64,000 nucleotides of DNA. It comes from Xylophilus sp. GW821-FHT01B05 (GTDB taxonomy: Bacteria > Pseudomonadota > Gammaproteobacteria > Burkholderiales > Burkholderiaceae_C). The DNA lies in contig CP152408.1 in the NCBI GenBank assembly GCA_038961845.1, positions 1,922,001-1,986,000 of the forward strand, given 5' to 3'. Positions 46,005 to 53,252 of this stretch are shown here, in pieces. Positions within the stretch are counted from its first letter, which is position 1. Each line of letters begins with the position of its first letter. The notes under the pieces are model-generated. The model ran no database searches. It was not told the origin of the DNA and saw nothing but the letters and a program-made list of their open reading frames with translations. Made by a program: the position numbers and the translations under genes.

Positions 46005-48548
46005 TCACCAGCGGTAGGTGGCGCGTGCAATCACGCTGCGGCCCTCGCCGTAGAAGCAACTGGTGGTGGCGTAGTAGCAGGACTGGATGTAGCTCTTGTC
46101 GAACAGGTTGTTGACGTTGAGCGACAGGCGCCACGAGGCGTTCTCGTAGCTCACCATGGCATCGACCACGTTGTAGGCGGGCAGCTCGGCCGGGGTGGGC
46201 GTGCTGCCCAGCACATAGCCGCTGGTGCCGATGATGCGGCGTGCGCCGGCGCCGATCTTGACGCCGCGCCAGCCGTCTTGCGTGAACTTGTACACGCCCC
46301 ACAGCGCCAGGTTGTGGCGCGGGATGCCCGAGGGCACGGTGCCCTGGTCGCCGCTGTTGCTGCGGGTGATCCTGGCGTCGGTATAGGTGTAGGCGCTGAT
46401 CAGCTCCAGGTTGCGGTTGAGCTTGCCCTTGGCCTCCAGCTCCAGGCCGCGCGAGGTGATCTCGCCGGTCTGTATCGAGTAGCCGGCGTGGCTGGGGTCG
46501 GCGGTCAGCACGTCGGTGCGGCGCAGGTCGAACACCGAGGCGGTCAGCGACAGGGGCTGGTCCTTGGGCTCGTACTTCACGCCGGCTTCGTACTGCCGGC
46601 CCTTGGTGGGCTTGAACGGGTTGTTGCTGTAGTCCAGGCTGCCGGATTCGGGCTCGAACGAGGTGGCAAAGCTGGCGTAGGGCGCCAGCCCGCTGTCGAA
46701 CAGGTAGACCGCGCCCACGCGGCCGGTGGCGGCCTGCACGTTGTTGCGGATGCTGACCTGGCTGGTCGGGCTGTTGGCCGATCCGTTGGTGAGCACGCCG
46801 CTGATGTTGCTGCGCGCCCAGTCCTGCCGCAGCCCGGCCAGCAGCACCCAGCGCTTGTCGATCTTGAGCTGCTCCTGCAGGTAGAGGCCGGTCTGGGTGG
46901 TGTCGGTGTCGAGGATACGGCTGGACTGCGCGTTGGGCGTGACCACGGCACCGTACACAGGGTTGAACAGGTCCAGCGCCGCCACGGTGCCGCGGCGCTC
47001 GTTGCGCACCCAGGGAATGCTGGCGTAGTCGATGCCCACCAGCGTGGTGTGCTCGAAAGCGCCGTGGCGCCACTTGGCCTGCAGCTGGGTGTCGACGTTG
47101 AAGGATTTGTACTGGTCGGCGCGGATAAAGCCAAAGCGGTTCAGCAGGCGCTGGTTGGCCGCCTGCAGGCCGCTGCCGTAGGCCGAGTCCCAGACCATGT
47201 CGGACTTGTAGTAGCGCGTGTTCTGCCGCAGGCTCCAGGTGTCGTTGAAGCGGTGCTCCAGCAGGTAGCCCAGCGACCAGGTCTTGGTGTCGTACTTGTC
47301 AAAGCCCGGCTCCCCCGTGAAGCGGCTGCGCGGCAGCTGGCCGTTGGGGTTGGCCAGCAGGCTGCCGGCCACCGGCAGGCCCCAGTTGTAGGCGGTGCGG
47401 GTGTGCTGGTAGGTGGCCAGCAGCGTTAGCGAGGTGTCGGCCGAAGGGCGCCAGGTCAGCGCCGGCGCAAGGTATTCGCGCTTGTTGGGGATGTAGTCGG
47501 TCTGGGTGTTGGAGTCGCGCAGCATGGCGGTGAGGCGATAGCTCCACACGCCTTCATTGCCCAGCGGGCCGCCCAGGTCCAGGCCCACTTGCTTGTGGTC
47601 GTAGCTGCCGGCCTGCACGTCGATCTCATGCAGGGGCGTATCGGTGGGCCGCTTTGAGGTCACGTTGATCACGCCGCCGGGCGTCACCTGCCCGAACAGC
47701 ACCGAGCCCGGGCCGCGCAGCACGTCGATGCGCTCCAGGCCGTAGGCCTCGACCGTGGACGAATACATGGCCGGCGCCTGGCGCAGGCCGTCGCGGAACA
47801 CCGGCGTGTTGGATGAGGTTGCCAGCCCGGCCGCAAAGCCGCGAATGTTGAAGGAATCGTCGGTCAGGTTCACGCCGCGCGTGCCGATCAGGCCGGGCGT
47901 GTAGCGCAGGGCGTCTTGCAGCGCGGGGGCGGCGCCCTGGTCGTCTATCTGGTCGCGCGTGATGACGCTCAGCGCCTGCGGCGTTTCGATGTTGGGCGTG
48001 TCGGTCTTGGTGGCCGTCAGGTTGCGGCGCGCGACATAGCCTTGCACGGGGCCGGTGGCGCTTTCCTGCTCGGCGCTGGCGGTGACCGTCACGGCGGGCA
48101 TGGCGCGGGCGTCTTCACGCTCCGTGGCAGCGGCGGCGCGCAAGGAGTAGGCGCCGTTGGCGCCCCGCAGGATCTGCAGGCCCTGCCCGCGCAGCAGCTC
48201 GGCAAAGCCTTCCTGCACCGTGAAGCTGCCGGCCAGGCCGCTGCTGGTCTTGCCCTGGATCAGGGCGGCGTTGACTGACAGTTCGACGCCCGCCGCGCTG
48301 GCAAAGCTGTTCAAGCTGCGGTCCAGCGGGCCGGCCGGAATGCGGTAGCTGCGCTGCGGCTCGGCCATGCCCGCGGTTTGTGCCTGCGCCGAAGCTGCGG
48401 TGCCAGCCAGCGCGCCGAGCGCCAGGCCCATCAGGAAGGTCGCCCGTACCGCTGCGGCGGCGGCGCTCAATGCCAGTGTTGGCGTGCGGCGGTCAGGGGT
48501 GTGGGCGGGCGGGGAAGAAATCTGCTGTTGCGTGCGGCGGCATGCCAT
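46005..48548 (-). CDS. TonB-dependent siderophore receptor with STN signalling domain
   Basis: An 847 aa outer-membrane receptor. After a signal region (to about residue 55, ASAQAQ) come an STN domain (about 66-135: RIPAGPLDRSLNSFASAAGVELSVNAALI), the plug (QALSVITRDQIDDQGAAPALQDALRYTPGLIG, IDVLRGPGSVLFGQVTPGGVINV) and a 22-strand barrel ending in the terminal aromatic of RATYRW. STN domains pass ligand occupancy to a FecR-type anti-sigma factor. The gene is downstream of the FecI/FecR-like pair on the same strand, so the three form a trans-envelope cascade. It resembles the ferrichrome/ferrioxamine group of receptors; the actual siderophore is unknown. Confidence 0.94.
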   Translation of the reverse strand: MACRRTQQQISSPPAHTPDRRTPTLALSAAAAAVRATFLMGLALGALAGTAASAQAQTAGMAEPQRSYRIPAGPLDRSLNSFASAAGVELSVNAALIQGKTSSGLAGSFTVQEGFAELLRGQGLQILRGANGAYSLRAAAATEREDARAMPAVTVTASAEQESATGPVQGYVARRNLTATKTDTPNIETPQALSVITRDQIDDQGAAPALQDALRYTPGLIGTRGVNLTDDSFNIRGFAAGLATSSNTPVFRDGLRQAPAMYSSTVEAYGLERIDVLRGPGSVLFGQVTPGGVINVTSKRPTDTPLHEIDVQAGSYDHKQVGLDLGGPLGNEGVWSYRLTAMLRDSNTQTDYIPNKREYLAPALTWRPSADTSLTLLATYQHTRTAYNWGLPVAGSLLANPNGQLPRSRFTGEPGFDKYDTKTWSLGYLLEHRFNDTWSLRQNTRYYKSDMVWDSAYGSGLQAANQRLLNRFGFIRADQYKSFNVDTQLQAKWRHGAFEHTTLVGIDYASIPWVRNERRGTVAALDLFNPVYGAVVTPNAQSSRILDTDTTQTGLYLQEQLKIDKRWVLLAGLRQDWARSNISGVLTNGSANSPTSQVSIRNNVQAATGRVGAVYLFDSGLAPYASFATSFEPESGSLDYSNNPFKPTKGRQYEAGVKYEPKDQPLSLTASVFDLRRTDVLTADPSHAGYSIQTGEITSRGLELEAKGKLNRNLELISAYTYTDARITRSNSGDQGTVPSGIPRHNLALWGVYKFTQDGWRGVKIGAGARRIIGTSGYVLGSTPTPAELPAYNVVDAMVSYENASWRLSLNVNNLFDKSYIQSCYYATTSCFYGEGRSVIARATYRW

Positions 48549-48563
48549 GACGGGGTCTTTCGG

Positions 48564-48601
48564 TTCGGAAGATGGATGAGTTGCTCAATAGGTCTTCCGA
48601 A
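48564..48601. promoter_or_regulatory. Inverted repeat before the TonB receptor gene
   Basis: TTCGGAAGA (48564-48572) and TCTTCCGAA (48593-48601) are perfect 9-base arms with a 20-base spacer, 16 bp upstream of the receptor start. It lies in the 115 bp gap after the fecR-like gene, where a sigma-dependent receptor promoter is expected. It may be an operator, a leader hairpin or a partial terminator of the regulator transcript. Confidence 0.5.
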
Positions 48602-48663
48602 CGAGAAGGCAAAACCCTCAATGCCTTTTCAAAATAAATCTTCCCGCGTGGCTCAGCGCGCCC

Positions 48664-49641
48664 TCACCGCGATCTCACGGCCACCCAGTAGCGCGTGCGG
48701 TAGACCACATCCACCGGCAGGCCCAGCGTCAGGTTGAGCAGGGCCCGGTCGGTGTCGCGCAGCGAGAAGACGCCGCTCACCCGCAGCTCGGCAATGGCCG
48801 GGGCGCAGCGCAGCAGGCCGGGCCGGTAGCGGCCCAGCTCGGCCAGGAAATCCGCCACGCGCATGTTCTCTGCCACCAGCAGGCCGCGCGACCAGGCCGC
48901 GGCGCTCTCTTGCACGGCCACGGGCGGCTCCACCTGCTCGGCGGAGAAGGCCGTGCGCTGCCCGGCGTTGAGCCGCAGGGCCGCGCCATGCGCTGGGCGG
49001 ATCTCTACAGCGCCCTCGAACACCGCGACGCGCGACACATCGCCGTCTTGCCGTGCCGTGAAGCGGGTGCCCAGCGCCTCTACCGTGCCGTGCCGGCTTT
49101 GCACGCGGAAGGGGCGGTGCACCGTGGCCGGGTCAGGCGCGGTGGTGACCAGGATTTCGCCCGCGCGCAGCACCACAAGGCGCTCTTGCTCGCTGAACTG
49201 CAGGTCGATGGCGGTGGCGGTGTTGAGCACGATGCGCGTGCCGTCGGGCAGCGTTACTTCGCGGATCTCGCCGGTGCGCGTGCTGAAGTCGGCGGCGGCG
49301 AACTGCCAGGCCTCGGTCTCACGCGCCGTGTAGGCCACGCCGCCCGCCAGCGCGGCCAGGCCGAGCAGTTGCAGCACCCGGCGCCGCGCGGCGTAGGCCG
49401 CCACGGCGGGCTCGCGCAGGGCGTGGCGCGCAATGCCCGTCGGCAGGCTGTGGAGCTTGTCTTCCATTACCTGCAGGCGGCCCCAGGCGCGCTCGTGGTC
49501 GGGGTGGGCGGCACGCCACTGCGCGCAGGCGGCGCGGTCGCCGTCGCTGGCCTCGCCCGACCACAGCCGGGCCATCCATTCGGCGGCGCGCTGGACTATC
49601 GCGGGATCGATAGGCGTTGGCTGGGCTTGGGCTTGCCCCAT
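48664..49641 (-). CDS. FecR-family anti-sigma/sigma regulator
   Basis: A 325 aa inner-membrane regulator. The cytoplasmic N-terminus has the DUF4880 pattern AAEWMARLWSGEASDGDRAACAQWRAAHPDHERAWGRLQ. One membrane helix follows (about residues 89-105, VLQLLGLAALAGGVAYT). The periplasmic part has the FecR domain TLPDGTRIVLNTATAIDLQFSEQERLVVLRAGEILV and the C-terminal STN-like contact region. ATG 49641 overlaps the sigma stop as ATGA, so both are translationally coupled. FecR proteins hold or activate the partner sigma factor depending on receptor occupancy. Confidence 0.93.
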   Translation of the reverse strand: MGQAQAQPTPIDPAIVQRAAEWMARLWSGEASDGDRAACAQWRAAHPDHERAWGRLQVMEDKLHSLPTGIARHALREPAVAAYAARRRVLQLLGLAALAGGVAYTARETEAWQFAAADFSTRTGEIREVTLPDGTRIVLNTATAIDLQFSEQERLVVLRAGEILVTTAPDPATVHRPFRVQSRHGTVEALGTRFTARQDGDVSRVAVFEGAVEIRPAHGAALRLNAGQRTAFSAEQVEPPVAVQESAAAWSRGLLVAENMRVADFLAELGRYRPGLLRCAPAIAELRVSGVFSLRDTDRALLNLTLGLPVDVVYRTRYWVAVRSR

Positions 49642-50156
49642 CAGGCGTGCGACCCGTACAGCGCCTGGTAGCAGGCCTGCAGCCCGGCGGCGATGTATTT
49701 CTCCACCGACGAGACCGACACCTGCAGCTTGGCGGCGATCTCGCGGTAGCTCAGGCCGTCGAGCTTGCACAGCAACAGGGCCGTGCGCGCCTTGCCCGGG
49801 AGGCGGTGCAGGATGGTGTCGATCTCTACCAGGGCCTCTATCACCAGGGCGCGGGCTTCTTCCGATGGCGCTTGCCGCTCGGGCTGTAGGCTCAGGGCTT
49901 CGAGGTAGGCGGCCTCGATCTGGCGGCGGCGGTACAGGTCAATGACCAGGCCATTGGCGATCTGGCTCAGGTGGCGGCGTGATTGCTCGGGCTGCGGCGT
50001 GCAGCCCGAAACCAGGACGCGCACATAGGTGTCGTGCGCCAGGTCTGCCGCGTCAAAGGCGTTGCCCAGCTTCTTGCGCAACCAGCCCCGCAGCCAGCCG
50101 TGGTGGTCGCTGTAGAGGGTTTCGATTGCCTGGAGGGGAGGGGCGGCCGCTGGCAT
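49641..50156 (-). CDS. FecI-like ECF sigma factor
   Basis: A 171 aa iron-starvation type sigma factor. Region 2 is IETLYSDHHGWLRGWLRKKLGNAFDAADLAHDTYVRVL; region 4 is LPGKARTALLLCKLDGLSYREIAAKLQVSVSSVEKYIAAGLQACYQAL, where SVSSVEKYIA is typical of FecI proteins. ATG 50156 (MPAAAPPLQAIETLY) matches family length; the frame is open upstream through the promoter. A Fur-box-like palindrome lies 33 bp upstream, consistent with iron repression. Confidence 0.93.
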   Translation of the reverse strand: MPAAAPPLQAIETLYSDHHGWLRGWLRKKLGNAFDAADLAHDTYVRVLVSGCTPQPEQSRRHLSQIANGLVIDLYRRRQIEAAYLEALSLQPERQAPSEEARALVIEALVEIDTILHRLPGKARTALLLCKLDGLSYREIAAKLQVSVSSVEKYIAAGLQACYQALYGSHA

Positions 50157-50189
50157 GCTGGAAAGATCTGGCCGATCGCCAAATATAGA

Positions 50190-50204
50190 TGCGAATTGTT
50201 CGCA
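50190..50204 (-). promoter_or_regulatory. Putative Fur box before the fecI-like gene
   Basis: TGCGAATTGTTCGCA is a near-perfect 7-1-7 palindrome, the layout of Fur sites, and resembles the TGCGAATnATTCGCA-type boxes before FecI genes in betaproteobacteria. It is 33 bp upstream of the sigma start codon, where it would overlap the promoter. Confidence 0.6.
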
Positions 50205-50326
50205 ATTGTATTTTGGCAGCGCAAGACATGGCAAGAAGGGCCTGCTTCGCCCGGGCGCCGGGTTGTGCCAAACCAACATGAAAGGGGCGTGCGCGCAGTC
50301 TTTGGTTTCTGGTAACTACTCACGCC

Positions 50327-50396
50327 CCATTCGCCCTGAGCCGGTCGTTGGGCTTGGTGATGCGTGGCAGGGCTTTGACAAGCTCGACCCGAACGG
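50327..50396. repeat. Palindromic repeat CCGTTCGnnCTGAGC, copy 2, diverged
   Basis: Arms at about 50327-50350 and 50373-50396 resemble those of 40880-40950 (CATTCGCCCTGAGCCGGTCG and its counterpart). The 654 bp gap 50157-50810 otherwise holds the Fur box, a ~40-base relic of the left end of the large repeat (about 50448-50490, TGTGATCTGTT...CTTGCAGGCGGCGG) and the upstream region of the right inverted-repeat arm. Confidence 0.6.
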
Positions 50397-50558
50397 TACG
50401 GGAAGCTGAGTAGTTGCCAAAAGTGGTGGCCACTCAGCTCCCCTGTGCCGTGTGATCTGTTGGCAGATCTTGTGTCTTGCAGGCGGCGGTGTCGCTGGCG
50501 ATGGCGGTGCACGCGTGTGGCGTGGAAGTGGCGCTACTTAATTAGTAGCTGCAAGCCG

Positions 50559-50608
50559 GCGGATATCCTGCACTTCAGGCACTTTTGTATCTGAAATGCA
50601 GGATATGC
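50559..50608. promoter_or_regulatory. Long conserved hairpin in the paralogue 2 upstream region
   Basis: ATATCCTGCA and TGCAGGATAT form the outer stem, with TTCAG/CTGAA inside and a TTTT loop. It corresponds to the hairpin at 43416-43465. Outer pairing is better here and inner pairing is better there, so the fold itself seems to be kept. Confidence 0.55.
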
Positions 50609-50810
50609 ACCGGCATAGCGCTATGTTTTTTGATTTCCCGCATGCGGCACGTGTTCACGATTTGCATGCAAGGCCGGCCAGAACGCCCCACCGCCACCGC
50701 GCCGACCAGGCAGCGGCCTACCTAGTTTCGGGGATGTACAGCTTGTTGCAAGCTGGGCAGCATCGGCGGCATTGGCGTGTCCATCCCGGGCGCGCGCGCA
50801 GGACCGTCCC

Positions 50811-53072
50811 ATGCCCGCCTTGCACCGCTTCCTCATCCCCCTGGCCCTGCTGCTGGGCCTGCACGGCGCCGCCCAGGCCGCCATCTGCCGCGTGGCCGCC
50901 GACGGCAGTGCTGACGCCGACGCCGCCGCCGACGGCAGCAGTTGGACCCCGGCCACCACGCTGCAGGCGGCGCTGGGCAATGCCAACTGCGACGAGATCT
51001 GGGTCCAGCAGGGCCTGTACAAACCCACCACCGACGACGACCGCACGGTCAGCTTTGCCATCAACCGCCCGCTCAAGCTCTACGGCGGCTTCACCGGCCG
51101 GGAAACCGCGCTGGCAGAGCGCAGCGGCGATAGCAGCAGCACCACGCTCTCGGGCGACATCGGAACGGAGGGCGACAGCAGCGACAACAGCTACCACGTG
51201 CTGGTCATAGGCGGGACGGACCGCACTACCGGCAACGGCAGCTACACCAGCGCCGATACCGTGGTCGATGGCTTCACGGTGACGGCGGGGCAGGCGAATG
51301 GGGTGGGCTTCAACGGCTGGGGCGGCGGCCTCTACTGCAATGGCAGCGGGGCGGGCAAGGTGTGCAGCCCGCTGCTGGCCGGGCTGGTCTTCCAGGGCAA
51401 TGCAGCCACCTTCGGCGGGGCGATCGTCAACGATGGCTTCATCGGCGGCAGCAGCAGCCCTGCCATCACCAACACCACCTTCAGCGGCAATTCAGCCGCC
51501 AGCGGCGGGGCGATCTTCAACCATGGCACCTCCGGCAGCAGCAGCCCCGCCATCACCAACACCACCTTCAGCGGCAATTCAGCCGCCAGCGGCGGGGCGA
51601 TCTACAACTATGGCCGCTCCGGTAGCAGCAGCCCCGCCATCACCAACACCACCTTCAGCGGCAATTCAGCCGCCGGCAACGGCGGGGCGATCTACAGCTA
51701 TGGCGGCTTCGGCAACAGCAGCGCCACCATCACCAACACCACCTTCAGCGGCAATTCAGCCACCGGCAGTGGCGGGGCGATCTACAACACCGGCAACTCC
51801 GGCAACAGCAGCCCCGCCATCACCAACGCCACCTTCAGCGGCAATTCAGCCGCCACCGGCGGGGCGATCTACACCACTGGCGATGGCGCGACCACCAGCC
51901 GCCCCAGCGTGACCCGCTCGGTGTTCTGGGGCAATACGGCTGGCAGTAACGGTGCCCAGGCGTGGACTGATGGCAACGCCCAGATCACCTTCAACAACAG
52001 CCTGATCCAAGGGGGCTGCGCCAGCGGTGGTACCGGCGGCGGCACCTGCTCCGGCCCGCTGTTGACCGCTGACCCGCTACTCGGCCCCCTGCAGAACAAC
52101 GGCGGCCCCACACCCACCATGCTGCCGGCGGCCAATAGCCCGGTCATCGATGCGGGCGGCGCTTGCACCGGTAGCGACCAGCGCGGCGTGGCCCGCCCGC
52201 AGGGCGGTGCCTGCGATCTGGGTGCGGTGGAGCGGCGACAGGGCAACTACACACTGGACGTTGCCGTGACGGGCGCAGGCAGTGTCAGCGCGGGGGCTGC
52301 GCCTGTGCCCGCTGTAGGCAGCATCACCAACTGCACAACTGCCGGTGGTGCGGCCTGCACGGCCGGCTATGCGATCGACTCCACGCCCGCAGCCAGCGTC
52401 ACCTTGACCGCCACGCCCGATGCGGGCGCGACCTTCCTCGGCTGGGGCGGTGCCTGTATCGGCACCGGCACCTGCACCGTCACGATGGACCAGGCGCGCA
52501 GCGTGACCGCCAGCTTCGTCCTCAGCAGCTTCACCGGCGGCTTGCCTGGTGGCGGCAATGCCACGGCGGCGCTGGCGGGGGGAGGCGCGGGCTGCACGCT
52601 GGTGCCCGGCAACACCGGCTTTGCCAGCCCGGCCAGCACGCCGCCGGGGGTGAGCTTCCCGCAAGGGGTGTTTGCCTTTAGCGCCAGCGGCTGCACCGCC
52701 GGCAGCAGCGTGACCTTGACACTGACCTACCCGCAAGCCCTGCCGGCCGGGGCGCAGTACTGGAAGTTTGGCCCCACGGCGGCCAATGCCACGGCGCACT
52801 GGTTTGTGCTGCCGGGCGCCACGATCAATGGCAACACCGTCACCTTCAGCATCACCGACAACGGCGACGGTGACTCTGACCCGGCCCCGGGCGCCATCAC
52901 CGACCCGGGCGGTGTGGGCGTGCTGGCCGTGGCCGGCGGCGGCGTGACGGCGATCCCGGTGGATGCGCCCTGGATGCTGGGGCTGTTGACGCTGTTGCTG
53001 GGCGGGGCGGCTTGGCGTGCCAGGCGGGTGGGCTACAGGCAGGGCCAAGGGCACTCATTTATTGATAGCTGA
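50811..53072 (+). CDS. Exported Pmp-like repeat protein with choice-of-anchor U and IPTL-CTERM-like tail, paralogue 2
   Basis: A 753 aa paralogue of the 41012-43213 product, near-identical for the first ~140 residues. It has the same signal peptide (MPALHRFLIPLALLLGLHGAAQA) and five, not four, ~29-residue modules with SSPAITNTTFSGNSA and GGAIYN between about residues 215 and 365. The WGG module (TLTATPDAGATFLGWGGACIG) and choice-of-anchor U-like domain (LTYPQALPAGAQYWKFGPTA) are more diverged than the N-terminus. The tail IPVDAPWMLGLLTLLLGGAAWRARR and final HSFIDS are kept. ATG 50811 starts the signal peptide. The uneven divergence suggests gene conversion in the 5' part. Confidence 0.85.
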   Translation: MPALHRFLIPLALLLGLHGAAQAAICRVAADGSADADAAADGSSWTPATTLQAALGNANCDEIWVQQGLYKPTTDDDRTVSFAINRPLKLYGGFTGRETALAERSGDSSSTTLSGDIGTEGDSSDNSYHVLVIGGTDRTTGNGSYTSADTVVDGFTVTAGQANGVGFNGWGGGLYCNGSGAGKVCSPLLAGLVFQGNAATFGGAIVNDGFIGGSSSPAITNTTFSGNSAASGGAIFNHGTSGSSSPAITNTTFSGNSAASGGAIYNYGRSGSSSPAITNTTFSGNSAAGNGGAIYSYGGFGNSSATITNTTFSGNSATGSGGAIYNTGNSGNSSPAITNATFSGNSAATGGAIYTTGDGATTSRPSVTRSVFWGNTAGSNGAQAWTDGNAQITFNNSLIQGGCASGGTGGGTCSGPLLTADPLLGPLQNNGGPTPTMLPAANSPVIDAGGACTGSDQRGVARPQGGACDLGAVERRQGNYTLDVAVTGAGSVSAGAAPVPAVGSITNCTTAGGAACTAGYAIDSTPAASVTLTATPDAGATFLGWGGACIGTGTCTVTMDQARSVTASFVLSSFTGGLPGGGNATAALAGGGAGCTLVPGNTGFASPASTPPGVSFPQGVFAFSASGCTAGSSVTLTLTYPQALPAGAQYWKFGPTAANATAHWFVLPGATINGNTVTFSITDNGDGDSDPAPGAITDPGGVGVLAVAGGGVTAIPVDAPWMLGLLTLLLGGAAWRARRVGYRQGQGHSFIDS

Positions 53073-53091
53073 TAGCCCAGGATGCAGCTGG

Positions 53092-53237
53092 GTTGGCAAA
53101 AGGCACGCCTGCTTCGGTCATGAAGCGCCAGACCTCGCGGCGGTGACGCGCAGGCGCTTGGGCAGATTGAACGCCTTGCTCTGCTGGTGGCGGCCCTGTC
53201 TGTTGCGGGGCGCCTCCGAGGGCAAGACCTCCGGGTG
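53092..53237 (-). pseudogene. IS66-family transposase (TnpC) fragment, frameshifted
   Basis: On the minus strand one frame reads GRHQQSKAFNLPKRLR and, after a frame change, another reads HRREVWRFMTEAGVPFAN. Together they match the conserved IS66 TnpC segment usually written KQSKAxNLLxRL...VLRFMTDxxVPFTNN. Both ends are cut: a stop at the upstream end near 53238 and the inverted-repeat edge right after FAN. It is a relic marking an old insertion or rearrangement at the arm boundary. Confidence 0.75.
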
Positions 53238-53252
53238 CAGCCGCGCCCCGCG

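Larger units (their letters stand above)
50515..53092. repeat. Long inverted repeat, right arm
   Basis: Reverse-complement counterpart of 40994-43509. The inner edge is near 50515, where matching begins at CGTGG/CACTTCC; the outer edge at 53092 cuts the short AT-rich repeat after CAGCTGGG and joins the IS66 transposase relic. It contains the paralogue 2 gene and ~295 bp upstream. Confidence 0.85.

Noticed and set aside
46000..47073. N-terminal extension of the PepSY protein frame
   Set aside because: The extension lies inside the TonB receptor gene in another frame; real similarity starts at MKWMARTHFVVLHRYLG.
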